Notes: a model not told the origin generated them from the sequence alone. Shown: positions 1 through 5,425, counted from the stretch's first letter. The stretch: DNA of 5,425 nt from Paracoccaceae bacterium (GCA_003250135.1 QKHF01000246.1:1-5425), one strand, 5' to 3'. A program made the numbers and translations.

Positions 1-9
1 CATGCGCAT

Positions 10-62
10 GAACGCCGCTTCGTTTCCTCTCCCGAGCCGCCAGACCATCAGATTCGGCGTTC
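10..62. repeat. 8-bp inverted repeat downstream of opgC
   Basis: GAACGCCG (10-17) and CGGCGTTC (55-62) are perfect reverse complements separated by 37 nt, lying in the 75 bases after the opgC stop codon. The long loop and the lack of a T run make an intrinsic terminator unlikely. No gene could be supported in this edge stretch, although an ATG-CGC-ATG on the minus strand (9-1) could begin a downstream gene outside the window. Confidence 0.25.
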
Positions 63-75
63 GGGCGCCAGCCCT

Positions 76-1683
76 CTACTCAGCGGGGAAACCGCGCGGC
101 TGAGACGCGTTGTTGGATTGGGCTGGGGCGGCGGCCTTCACCTCGCGACGCCAGGGATGGCCCTTGAACCAGCCGACGCCGTAGGCGACGCCGATCAGAA
201 CGGCGCAGCCGAACGAATTCACCGCCAGCCGAGTCCAGACGTCGCGGCCAATCAGGTCCAGCAGGAAGCCGTCGAAATTGGCCAGCGGAATCGAGACCAT
301 GAACACCGCAAGCGACTGGGTGCCGACCTTGCGGATCACCGGCACCGTCTTCAGGAACCCCGTCCCGGTCACCCAGCTTCGCGCCCGCGGGCCGATGGCG
401 GCCCAGACCAAAAGGATCAGCGCGATCAGATGCGCGATCTGAACTAGGCCCATCTTGTCGCCGGGCACGATCGGAATCACGTCCAGCAACCAGGCGTCGA
501 GCGCCGGGGCGATGGCTTTAATCTCGTCGATATAGGCGTAGGGCGCGGTGAGGCTCAGCGCGGCGCCCGCCACGGTCAGGATCAGCGGCCCCGCCGGCCG
601 CGGCGCACGGAATCCCTCGCGCAACCGCACGCCGCCCGGCCCCACCGCGGCCCAGGCGAGGTAGGCCAGAGACAGGAAATGTAGATAACGCAGCGCGCCG
701 ATCCAGGACTTCCAGTGGAGCGGCTCCAGATAGGCGCGGGTCTCCTCGATCCAGTCCTGCAGCGCCCAATCGTCCGGCAGGTAGAACCCCTTGTGGATCT
801 TGAACCACGCAAACGGAACGGTCAGCAGCACGAAGGCCGCCGCCGTCAGCACAAGCGCCCTGTTCACGGGCGGCGCGGGCAGCCATTTCATGCCGAAGGC
901 GAAGCCGGTGAAGAAGATCAGCTGCCAGCCGAACGGATTGAAAAACCAGACATTGTCGCCCCATGGGTAGCTGGGCAAGTTCAGGAACTGCAGCGGCTCG
1001 CCCAGCGACGCGACCCAGGCGCGGAACGTCCCCGCCTCCAGATCCGGCCCGACATCACGTGCATAACCCGCCAACTGCGCCATAAACCAGACGCCAATCA
1101 CAGCGGCGAACACCGCCTCCTTGCCCGCAGCGCGATGGATCGCCATCACCGCCGGGATCATGGCGAGGATGACCAGATACATCGGCAGAATGTCGAACAG
1201 GCCCGGCACATAGGTCAGCGTGAACAGGCCCATCAGCGCCTCGCCGGTCTTCTCGAAGATCGGCACGACGTAGGGTTCGGTGATGTAGCGCTTGTCCGGC
1301 AGGCCCCAGCCATGGAAGTCGATGGCGTAGAGCATGATCGCCGTGACAAGGATCACGCCGATATGCGCCCAGTAGACCTGCCAGATGCGAAACGCGACGC
1401 GCGCCGCCCCCAGCAGCCACGACTTGTCGATGAAGATCGAACCGAAGGCGATGGCCGAGGCCATGCCCGAGCAGAACACGAAAATATCGGCGGCGTCGGA
1501 GAACCCGAACCGCGCCGGAATCCACAGGGTCCAGGTGTTGCCCGGCGTATGCGCGATCAGAATGATGAACATCGCCAGCCCGCGGAAGAAATCCAGGCGC
1601 AGGTCGCGCGGTCGCTTGCCGAGGCGTAAATAGGTCTCGACGGGCGGCGCGGCGCTGGGCTTATGAGCGGAATGGCTCGGCAT
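76..1683 (-). CDS. opgC: OpgC-family membrane protein (periplasmic glucan succinyltransferase-like)
   Basis: Predicted inner-membrane protein of 535 aa, with about ten to twelve hydrophobic segments from residue 30 to about 507 and a short hydrophilic C-terminal tail. The N-terminal signature is typical of the alphaproteobacterial OpgC family (PF10129, acyltransferase-3-like): RLDFFRG at residues 29-35, leading into TM1, which ends with His45, then GFSDAADIFVFCSG at 60-73. Family members, first described in Rhodobacter sphaeroides, add succinyl groups to osmoregulated periplasmic glucans; the donor and the glucan here are inferred. The frame is open up to a TTG at 1752, and ATGs also occur at 1719 and 1716. 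I chose the ATG at 1683 because AGGAAA (1693-1698) lies 9 nt before it and a strong promoter (1715-1743) overlaps the longer versions, whose -10 box contains the 1719 and 1716 ATGs. It lies 81 bp downstream of the TTC38-like gene on the same strand. No glucan synthase genes (opgG/opgH or ndvB type) are visible in the window. Family confidence is high; the exact start is less certain. Confidence 0.9.
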   Translation of the reverse strand: MPSHSAHKPSAAPPVETYLRLGKRPRDLRLDFFRGLAMFIILIAHTPGNTWTLWIPARFGFSDAADIFVFCSGMASAIAFGSIFIDKSWLLGAARVAFRIWQVYWAHIGVILVTAIMLYAIDFHGWGLPDKRYITEPYVVPIFEKTGEALMGLFTLTYVPGLFDILPMYLVILAMIPAVMAIHRAAGKEAVFAAVIGVWFMAQLAGYARDVGPDLEAGTFRAWVASLGEPLQFLNLPSYPWGDNVWFFNPFGWQLIFFTGFAFGMKWLPAPPVNRALVLTAAAFVLLTVPFAWFKIHKGFYLPDDWALQDWIEETRAYLEPLHWKSWIGALRYLHFLSLAYLAWAAVGPGGVRLREGFRAPRPAGPLILTVAGAALSLTAPYAYIDEIKAIAPALDAWLLDVIPIVPGDKMGLVQIAHLIALILLVWAAIGPRARSWVTGTGFLKTVPVIRKVGTQSLAVFMVSIPLANFDGFLLDLIGRDVWTRLAVNSFGCAVLIGVAYGVGWFKGHPWRREVKAAAPAQSNNASQPRGFPAE

Positions 1684-1692
1684 CTGCGGCAA

Positions 1693-1698
1693 TTTCCT
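1693..1698 (-). promoter_or_regulatory. ribosome binding site deciding the opgC start
   Basis: AGGAAA on the minus strand lies 9 nt before the ATG at 1683. The upstream alternatives are weaker. The TTG at 1752 has no purine-rich site at a suitable distance, and the 1719/1716 ATGs have only a GC-rich GGGGCGG stretch and fall inside the -10 box. Confidence 0.5.
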
Positions 1699-1714
1699 GA
1701 AACTCGAACGGATC

Positions 1715-1743
1715 ATCATACCGCCCCGCGACGGGCGGCTCAA
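1715..1743 (-). promoter_or_regulatory. sigma70-type promoter for opgC
   Basis: Read on the minus strand, TTGAGC (1743-1738, 4 of 6 matches to TTGACA) is followed by exactly 17 bp and then TATGAT (1720-1715, 5 of 6 matches to TATAAT). Transcription would begin near 1708, giving a leader of about 25 nt with AGGAAA before the ATG at 1683. It sits in the gap after the TTC38-like stop codon, so opgC can be transcribed independently of that gene. This is a consensus match by eye, not a measured start site. Confidence 0.6.
1721..1738. repeat. 6-bp inverted repeat filling the opgC promoter spacer
   Basis: CCGCCC (1721-1726) and GGGCGG (1733-1738) are perfect reverse complements around a 6-nt centre. 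They occupy the space between the -10 and -35 boxes of the predicted opgC promoter. The repeat lies 27 bp past the TTC38-like stop codon, so it could also form a hairpin in that transcript, but no run of T follows it on the minus strand, which speaks against an intrinsic terminator. A repressor operator in the spacer is possible. In GC-rich DNA a 6-bp repeat can also arise by chance. Confidence 0.35.
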
Positions 1744-1764
1744 TTCGGCCAAAAGGGCCGCCGA

Positions 1765-3156
1765 TCAGCCCTGCGGCGTCTCCAGCCTCAGCGCCGGGCG
1801 CGGCTCCTCGGCCTGCCGCCCGCGGCGCAGCTTGATCGCGTCCATTCGCCGATGCGTGTACCCATCGACGGCGCCGCGCTTCTTCGTCCGGCGAGCCAGA
1901 ACCGCCTCCGCCTCGTCCCACAACCCGGCGCGCATCGCCGCCTCCACCGTCAGCCGGGTGAAGACGTCGCGCTGCGCGTGGCTGCCGCCAATCAGGCGCA
2001 TGTTCTTCTGCGCCTCGGCCAGATGGCGATAGGCGCCGCCATAGTGCCCGGCGCGGAAACAGGCCAGACCCATCGCGGCGGGCGCGCCGGCCAGGTCCGC
2101 CACCTCATGCATGTCATGGTCCGAGCGCTGGGCGTCGCGCACGATCCTGTCGATCAGACGGTCCGCCGCCTCGGTCCGCTTGCCGCCCTCCAGCGACAGA
2201 AGGTAGTGCAGATCGGCGAAGACCACGCAGCCATCCTCGACCCGGTTCGCGGAAAGCTCCGCCAACTCCTCCCACCGCTCGCCGACGTCAACACCCTCGA
2301 TCTCCAGCCGCGTCAGCATCGAGGCGCCGTTGGAGATGTCGCGGTAATCGTCAGTCCGATCGGCGCGAATCTCGGTGTCGTAGAGGTCGAGCACCACGTC
2401 GTAAGAGCCTCGATCCAAGTGGAAAAGCGCCAGATGCCACCAGACGTGATAGCGGAAATTGTTGCAATGCGCCCAGCGGTCCTGCTGGCTTTGCAGCCAC
2501 TTGATGCCGACCACGTCGCGAGCGGTCATGTCATAGACATGCGCGACCGAGTGCAGCGCCCACGCGTCGTCCGGGCAGCGCTCGATCGCGGCGCGGCCGC
2601 GGGTTTCGGCAGCCTCGTAATGGCCGGTCTCCTCCAGAGCGAAGGAATGGCACCCGGCGATATAGCCGCCCATCGGATGATCCTCGCCGTAATGCTCGAT
2701 CACCGCCTCGACCGAGTGACGCATGCCCCAGGCGTCGCCGCGGATGAAGCGGATGGCGTGGCTGAACTTGGCGGCCAGCGCGTCGCGCGGCCAGTCGGCC
2801 AGAATCTCGTCCATGATCTCGGCGGCGCGGCTCAGCCGACCCGCCAGATAGGCGCCCAGCGCCTCCACATAACGCCGCTCGCGGGCGTTCGCCCCGCCGC
2901 CCGCCGCGATCTTCAACGCCGTCGCATGCGCCTCTGCGGCGACCGGAATCAGCTCGCGCCGCCCCAGAAGCAGATAGAAGACGCCCTTCGTCGCATGCGC
3001 CAGCGCGAAGTCCGGCGCGGCCTTCAGCGTCGCGTCCAGATGGTCCGGCGTCGACGCGCCATGCGCGAGGAAGGCGCGGATGGTCTTGGTCCAAGCGTCG
3101 AGCGCGGACCGGTCAGATAGGGTCAGCGGATATCCGAAGGCGTCGGTCAGCGGCAT
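1765..3156 (-). CDS. TTC38-like tetratricopeptide repeat protein
   Basis: Predicted soluble, largely alpha-helical protein of 463 aa, with no signal peptide or membrane segment. It matches the TTC38 family (tetratricopeptide repeat protein 38, present in animals and many bacteria) along its whole length, and the size is close to the roughly 470 aa usual for the family. Recognisable conserved stretches are KFSHAIRF (130-137), DAWALHSVAH (197-206), HVWWHLALFHLDRGSY (237-252) and GGSHAQRDVF (390-399), separated by helix-turn-helix TPR-like pairs. Conserved His and Trp residues cluster in the central block. No enzymatic activity is established for the family; a protein-binding scaffold is the usual reading. 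The frame extends to a GTG at 3183, but the ATG at 3156 is preferred because AGAGGG sits 4 nt before it. The gene faces away from the yeeE-type gene and lies upstream of opgC on the same strand; a functional link with opgC is not evident. Family assignment is firm, function unknown. Confidence 0.9.
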   Translation of the reverse strand: MPLTDAFGYPLTLSDRSALDAWTKTIRAFLAHGASTPDHLDATLKAAPDFALAHATKGVFYLLLGRRELIPVAAEAHATALKIAAGGGANARERRYVEALGAYLAGRLSRAAEIMDEILADWPRDALAAKFSHAIRFIRGDAWGMRHSVEAVIEHYGEDHPMGGYIAGCHSFALEETGHYEAAETRGRAAIERCPDDAWALHSVAHVYDMTARDVVGIKWLQSQQDRWAHCNNFRYHVWWHLALFHLDRGSYDVVLDLYDTEIRADRTDDYRDISNGASMLTRLEIEGVDVGERWEELAELSANRVEDGCVVFADLHYLLSLEGGKRTEAADRLIDRIVRDAQRSDHDMHEVADLAGAPAAMGLACFRAGHYGGAYRHLAEAQKNMRLIGGSHAQRDVFTRLTVEAAMRAGLWDEAEAVLARRTKKRGAVDGYTHRRMDAIKLRRGRQAEEPRPALRLETPQG

Positions 3157-3160
3157 GAAA

Positions 3161-3166
3161 CCCTCT
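3161..3166 (-). promoter_or_regulatory. ribosome binding site of the TTC38-like gene
   Basis: AGAGGG on the minus strand ends 4 nt before the ATG at 3156. It favours that start over the in-frame GTG at 3183, whose nearest purine run (GGGAG) is about 12 nt away. The spacing is a little short but acceptable. Confidence 0.5.
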
Positions 3167-3320
3167 TTTCGCAAATGCAGCACGATTGGCGCATACTCCC
3201 GCCTAAAGGAGATTTAAGGCCACATCTAGGACGGAGAGCCTCACTCACCGCAAATTGAGAGACGCGTCATCGCGCAAAGGATGAGACGGCGGCCGCTTGG
3301 CGTTAGTCTTTGCACGGAAA

Positions 3321-3339
3321 TCCGGCTTTCGACGCCGGA
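3321..3339. repeat. 19-bp dyad upstream of the yeeE-type gene (candidate operator or leader hairpin)
   Basis: TCCGGC (3321-3326) and GCCGGA (3334-3339) are perfect reverse complements around a 7-nt AT-containing centre, ending 19 bp before the transporter ATG. Its size and position suit binding by a dimeric repressor. YeeE/YedE genes in alphaproteobacteria are often under sulfide- or persulfide-responsive ArsR-type regulators, but this repeat does not match a site I can name. As RNA it could form a 6-bp hairpin just before the start codon. A chance origin cannot be excluded. Confidence 0.4.
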
Positions 3340-3358
3340 AGAGCGGTAACCCGAACGC

Positions 3359-4528
3359 ATGAACCGAAACATTCTGATCCTGGCCCTCGGCGCCACCCTC
3401 ACCCTCGCCGCCCTGGCGGGCGCGACCGCGGGTTGGAAGCTGGCCGCCGCCGCGGGAATCGGCGCCTTCGCGGGCGTTGCGCTTTATCACGCCGGGTTCG
3501 GCTTCACCGGGGCGTGGCGGCGCTTCGCGCGAGAGAAACGCGCTCGAGGCCTGCGCGCCCAGATCGTGCTGATCGGCCTCGCCTGCCTCATCACCTATCC
3601 GCTGATGGAATGGGGGGCGGAGATTGGCGTGCCCGCCCGCGGCTTCATCCTGCCCATGGGCCTCGCCAGCGCCATCGGCGCGGCTGTGTTCGGGATCGGC
3701 ATGCAGCTGGGGGGCGGCTGCGCCTCGGGAACCCTGTTCACCGCGGGCGGCGGCTCCACCCGCATGGCCCTCGTGCTGGTCTTCTTCATCGCGGGGTCGG
3801 TCTGGGCCACCGCGCACTGGGACTTCTGGGCGAGCCTGCCGATGCTCAACGACCGGCGCGGCATCTCTCTGCCGAATGAGCTTGGAACCCTTGGTGCCAT
3901 GGCGGCGATGGCGGCTATCCTAGGTACGATCTGGTTGGGAACCGCCCGCGTCGAGCGCAGCGCCCATGGGGACATCGAGAAGGACCGCCCGACCGAGTCC
4001 TTGCTGCGCGGCCCATGGGCGCTGATGCTGGGCGCGGTCGCCCTCGCCCTCGTCTCCATCGCCACCATGGCCGTGCTGGGCCGACCTTGGGGCGTGACGG
4101 CCGGCTTCGCCCTTTGGGGCGCGAAGATCGTCGATGCGCTGGGCGTGGATGTGGCCAACTGGACCTATTGGAGCGGCTGGCGAAAGGGCCCGTTGGAGGC
4201 CAGCGTCTTCGCCGATGGTACGAGCGTGATGAATTTTGGCATCCTGTTCGGCGCCATGGCCGCCGCCGCCGTCGCGGGGCGCTTCGCCCCGGTCTGGCGG
4301 CTCTCCGGGCGCGACGTCGCCACGGCGGTTCTGGGCGGGCTGCTGATGGGTTACGGCGCGCGCCTCGCTTATGGCTGCAATATCGGCGCGTTCCTCGGCG
4401 GCATGGTGTCGGGCAGCCTGCACGGATGGTGGTGGCTGATCTGGGGCTTCCTCGGCTCGCTGGCCGGGGTGCGCCTGCGCGAGATCATCGGCATGGACCC
4501 GCCGCGCGCCGCCCGTCCCGCAATCTGA
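3359..4528 (+). CDS. YeeE/YedE family transporter (thiosulfate or other sulfur compound)
   Basis: Inner-membrane protein of 389 aa of the YeeE/YedE family (PF04143, Sulf_transp), whose studied member TsuA takes up thiosulfate through a path lined by cysteines. The internal two-fold repeat is visible. In half one, GFGFTGAW (46-53) is followed by GGGCASGTLF with Cys121. In half two, the matching segment is TAGFALWGAK (247-256), followed by YGCNIGAFL with Cys340. A hydrophilic loop at about 195-215 joins the halves. Cys121 and Cys340 sit in the two motifs expected for substrate relay. The cysteine that many members carry in the first short motif is absent here; the only other cysteine is Cys76 in a membrane helix. 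The start is fixed by a TAA three codons upstream, yet no good Shine-Dalgarno site precedes it: GGAAGAG is about 15 nt away. It is the first gene of an operon with the DUF302 gene 20 bp downstream. Transport is well supported by family; the substrate is inferred. Confidence 0.92.
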   Translation: MNRNILILALGATLTLAALAGATAGWKLAAAAGIGAFAGVALYHAGFGFTGAWRRFAREKRARGLRAQIVLIGLACLITYPLMEWGAEIGVPARGFILPMGLASAIGAAVFGIGMQLGGGCASGTLFTAGGGSTRMALVLVFFIAGSVWATAHWDFWASLPMLNDRRGISLPNELGTLGAMAAMAAILGTIWLGTARVERSAHGDIEKDRPTESLLRGPWALMLGAVALALVSIATMAVLGRPWGVTAGFALWGAKIVDALGVDVANWTYWSGWRKGPLEASVFADGTSVMNFGILFGAMAAAAVAGRFAPVWRLSGRDVATAVLGGLLMGYGARLAYGCNIGAFLGGMVSGSLHGWWWLIWGFLGSLAGVRLREIIGMDPPRAARPAI

Positions 4529-4537
4529 ACATCGCAT

Positions 4538-4542
4538 GGGAG
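4538..4542 (+). promoter_or_regulatory. ribosome binding site of the DUF302 gene
   Basis: GGGAG lies 6 nt before the ATG at 4549, inside the 20-bp gap after the transporter stop codon. It supports translation from a shared transcript. An ATG at 4536 is in another frame. Confidence 0.65.
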
Positions 4543-4548
4543 AGAGAC

Positions 4549-5022
4549 ATGACCCGCATCCTGCTGACTATCGCCGCCGCGCTCATCGCCCTGCCCGCCG
4601 TCGCCGACTCCATCGCCCCGCGTGACGGTTGGGCGGTCCATGACAGCGCCCACTCTTACGCCGATCTGGTCGACCGGGTGAAAGCGGAAGTTAAGGCCGA
4701 GCCGGGCCTGATCGTCGTCACCGAGGCTGGCCCGACCGCGGCCGCCGCGGCGCGCGGGATCACCATTCCCGGCAATCGGGTGATCGGCGTCTACGGGCCG
4801 GATTTCGCCATCCGCGCCATCGGCCTCTCCGTCCCGGCGATGATCGAGGCCCCGATCCGCATGTATGTGACCGAGGACTCCGACGGTTCCGCCACCCTCT
4901 CCTACAAGACGCCGACCATGGTCTTTTCGCCCTATTTCGACGAGGGCGGCGACGACCTGAAGGCTCTGGCGGCCGAACTGGACGCCAAGTTCAAAGCGAT
5001 TGCGGAGCGGGCGGCGAAGTAG
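4549..5022 (+). CDS. Secreted DUF302 domain protein
   Basis: Small protein of 157 aa with a clear Sec signal peptide: a basic start (MTR), a hydrophobic core at residues 4-18, and a likely signal peptidase I cut after AVA (17-19). The mature part, about 138 aa, is a single DUF302 domain (PF03625). Seen in order are DGWAVHDSAHSYADLVDRV near the start (26-44), a strand containing LIVVTEAGP (54-62), RGITIPGNRVIGVYGPDFA (69-87), the PAMIEAPIRMYV segment (96-107) and SDGSATLSYKTP (111-122), followed by a C-terminal helix. There is no cysteine in the mature protein, so persulfide chemistry on the protein itself is unlikely. The family has a known alpha/beta fold but no settled biochemical role. The gene follows the YeeE/YedE transporter by 20 bp and is almost certainly co-transcribed, so a periplasmic role linked to the sulfur compound being imported is a reasonable guess. 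Identification of the domain and of secretion is strong; function is unknown. Confidence 0.9.
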   Translation: MTRILLTIAAALIALPAVADSIAPRDGWAVHDSAHSYADLVDRVKAEVKAEPGLIVVTEAGPTAAAAARGITIPGNRVIGVYGPDFAIRAIGLSVPAMIEAPIRMYVTEDSDGSATLSYKTPTMVFSPYFDEGGDDLKALAAELDAKFKAIAERAAK

Positions 5023-5107
5023 TTTCGCTGCGCGCGCTCTTCCTCTCCAACTGCCGGAACTTGGGTGCTATGGCAGGACTCATCCGATTCATGCATTGGA
5101 GGTTGAA
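5023..5107. other. gap between the DUF302 gene and the edge gene
   Basis: These 85 bp contain no clear terminator hairpin with a T run after the DUF302 stop. The best promoter-like element is TTGGGT (5061-5066) with a poor -10 partner near 5083-5088. The edge gene may therefore be read through from the transporter operon or have an unrecognised promoter. GGAAC at 5056-5060 recalls a general-stress ECF -35 box but lacks the CGTT partner at 16-17 bp. Confidence 0.4.
5098..5102 (+). promoter_or_regulatory. strong ribosome binding site fixing a TTG start
   Basis: GGAGG is followed by a 5-nt spacer and then the TTG at 5108. The nearby ATGs at 5070 and 5091 are in another frame; the one at 5091 meets a stop after six codons. 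This site is the main reason for calling a TTG start for the edge gene. Confidence 0.65.
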
Positions 5108-5425
5108 TTGAGCAGTTCCGCGCAAGCGCGTTTAAGGGTTTTTCACGGACCGAACCATTTTGCGCCATTCGCAGCCGTCGTGGTCGAACTCCCGCTGGTC
5201 AGCAGATCGAGCATCGAGACGGCGCGATTTCTGGAGTTACTAAGAGGCGTTCTTCCTGAGACGCCGCCCTCACCAATTATGGGACTGAGCAACGAAGTCG
5301 CGTTCGAACCCGCATTGGAGTTCGTCTTGAATGCCCTTTACGCCGCCGCCGGCTTATACCGACCGGAAATCCGGTGCGAGCGAACTGAAGCGGACCAAAC
5401 TCGTCTCGTCGTCGGTTTCCTAGAC
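5108..5425 (+). CDS. Partial protein with a cyanophycin-synthetase-like N-terminal domain (runs off window)
   Basis: An open frame from TTG at 5108 to the last base gives 106 residues with no stop, preceded by GGAGG at ideal spacing. The visible sequence resembles the N-terminal domain of cyanophycin synthetase (CphA) and related Mur-ligase-like proteins. It has VFHGPN followed by a short aromatic stretch (11-21), a VVVELPL strand (24-30), FLELLRGVLP (41-50) where the family has an F-x3-L-x3-LP pattern, a helix EPALEFVLNALYAAAG (67-82) like the EHVALELQ-x-LAG helix of CphA, and a final strand RLVVGF (99-104). In the full family, ATP-grasp and Mur ligase domains follow, but they would lie outside this window. 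G+C is about 57%, and the frame uses TTA three times, CTA twice, AGA twice and AGG once, unlike the upstream genes. It starts 85 bp after the DUF302 stop. That the gene is real is likely; the domain call rests on motif resemblance only. Confidence 0.6.
   Translation, partial: MSSSAQARLRVFHGPNHFAPFAAVVVELPLVSRSSIETARFLELLRGVLPETPPSPIMGLSNEVAFEPALEFVLNALYAAAGLYRPEIRCERTEADQTRLVVGFLD

Larger units (their letters stand above)
3157..3358. other. divergent intergenic region between the TTC38-like and yeeE-type genes
   Basis: These 202 bp separate two genes read in opposite directions and should hold both promoters. Scanning both strands for TTGACA/TATAAT-like pairs at 16-18 bp gave no convincing match. 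TTGCGG and TAGATG on the minus strand are 19 bp apart, which is weak. The region contains a 6-bp dyad at 3321-3339 and a Shine-Dalgarno-like AAAGGAG near 3205-3211 that has no start codon after it. A stop codon in the yeeE frame (TAA, 3347-3349) fixes the upstream limit of that gene. No small coding gene could be supported. Confidence 0.6.

Noticed and set aside
56..69. GGCG/CGCC mini-hairpin after opgC as a terminator
   Set aside because: It has only 4 bp of stem and no T run on the minus strand.
1..103. A plus-strand frame from ATG at position 2 ending inside the opgC 3' end
   Set aside because: It is a short product of about 33 residues with no ribosome site visible, overlapping opgC on the opposite strand. 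Nothing supports it as a gene.
715..1629. A 304-codon plus-strand open frame opposite opgC
   Set aside because: It is charged, His/Arg-rich and repetitive in composition, with no domain. It is a shadow of the clear membrane protein on the other strand.
1663..3120. A 485-codon plus-strand open frame opposite the TTC38-like gene, longer than that gene itself
   Set aside because: Its translation is Arg-, Gln- and Ala-rich with no recognisable domain, as expected for the antisense of a GC-rich gene. The minus-strand frame matches a known family along its full length.
3203..3220. Shine-Dalgarno-like AAAGGAG on the plus strand in the divergent region
   Set aside because: No ATG, GTG or TTG follows at a usable distance with an open frame of meaningful length.
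4015..4548. Upstream extension of the DUF302 reading frame into the transporter gene
   Set aside because: The extension is an out-of-frame, Arg-rich translation of the transporter gene. The signal peptide and GGGAG site place the real start at 4549.
5056..5083. GGAAC resembling a general-stress ECF sigma promoter before the edge gene
   Set aside because: The expected CGTT-like -10 element is absent at 16-17 bp spacing.

Overview
The window is GC-rich and densely coding. Hand-counted 60-base lines inside the yeeE-type gene reach about 68-70% G+C. The gene families (a PF10129-type OpgC, a bacterial TTC38-like protein, a YeeE/YedE transporter and a secreted DUF302 protein) point to an alphaproteobacterium. 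A Rhodobacterales-like or related lineage is plausible, but this is inferred from gene content only. There are no RNA genes, CRISPR arrays or insertion sequences, and no gene-free stretch longer than about 200 bases.

Left half (minus strand): a 463-aa tetratricopeptide-like protein of the TTC38 family (1765-3156) is followed downstream by opgC (76-1683), a multi-pass membrane acyltransferase-like protein of the kind that succinylates osmoregulated periplasmic glucans. Between them lies a good sigma70-type promoter for opgC (TTGAGC, 17 bp, TATGAT at 1715-1743). Its spacer holds a perfect 6-bp inverted repeat. This promoter argues that the true opgC start is the ATG at 1683, not the longer open frame reaching 1752.

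Right half (plus strand): after a 202-bp divergent intergenic region comes a two-gene operon. It holds a YeeE/YedE-family sulfur-compound transporter (3359-4528) and, 20 bp later, a signal-peptide-bearing DUF302 protein (4549-5022). The transporter would import a sulfur compound such as thiosulfate, and the DUF302 protein would act on the periplasmic side. A 6-bp dyad with a 7-nt centre lies just upstream of the transporter gene and is a candidate operator or leader hairpin.

Right edge: an open frame starting at a TTG (5108) behind an ideal GGAGG runs off the window. Its 106 visible residues resemble the N-terminal domain found on cyanophycin-synthetase/Mur-ligase-like proteins. It has clearly lower G+C (about 57% by hand count over 5101-5425) and uses TTA, CTA, AGA and AGG codons that the other genes mostly avoid.

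Nothing here amounts to a clearly new system. The points most worth following are the YeeE-DUF302 pair, the edge gene and the opgC promoter/start.
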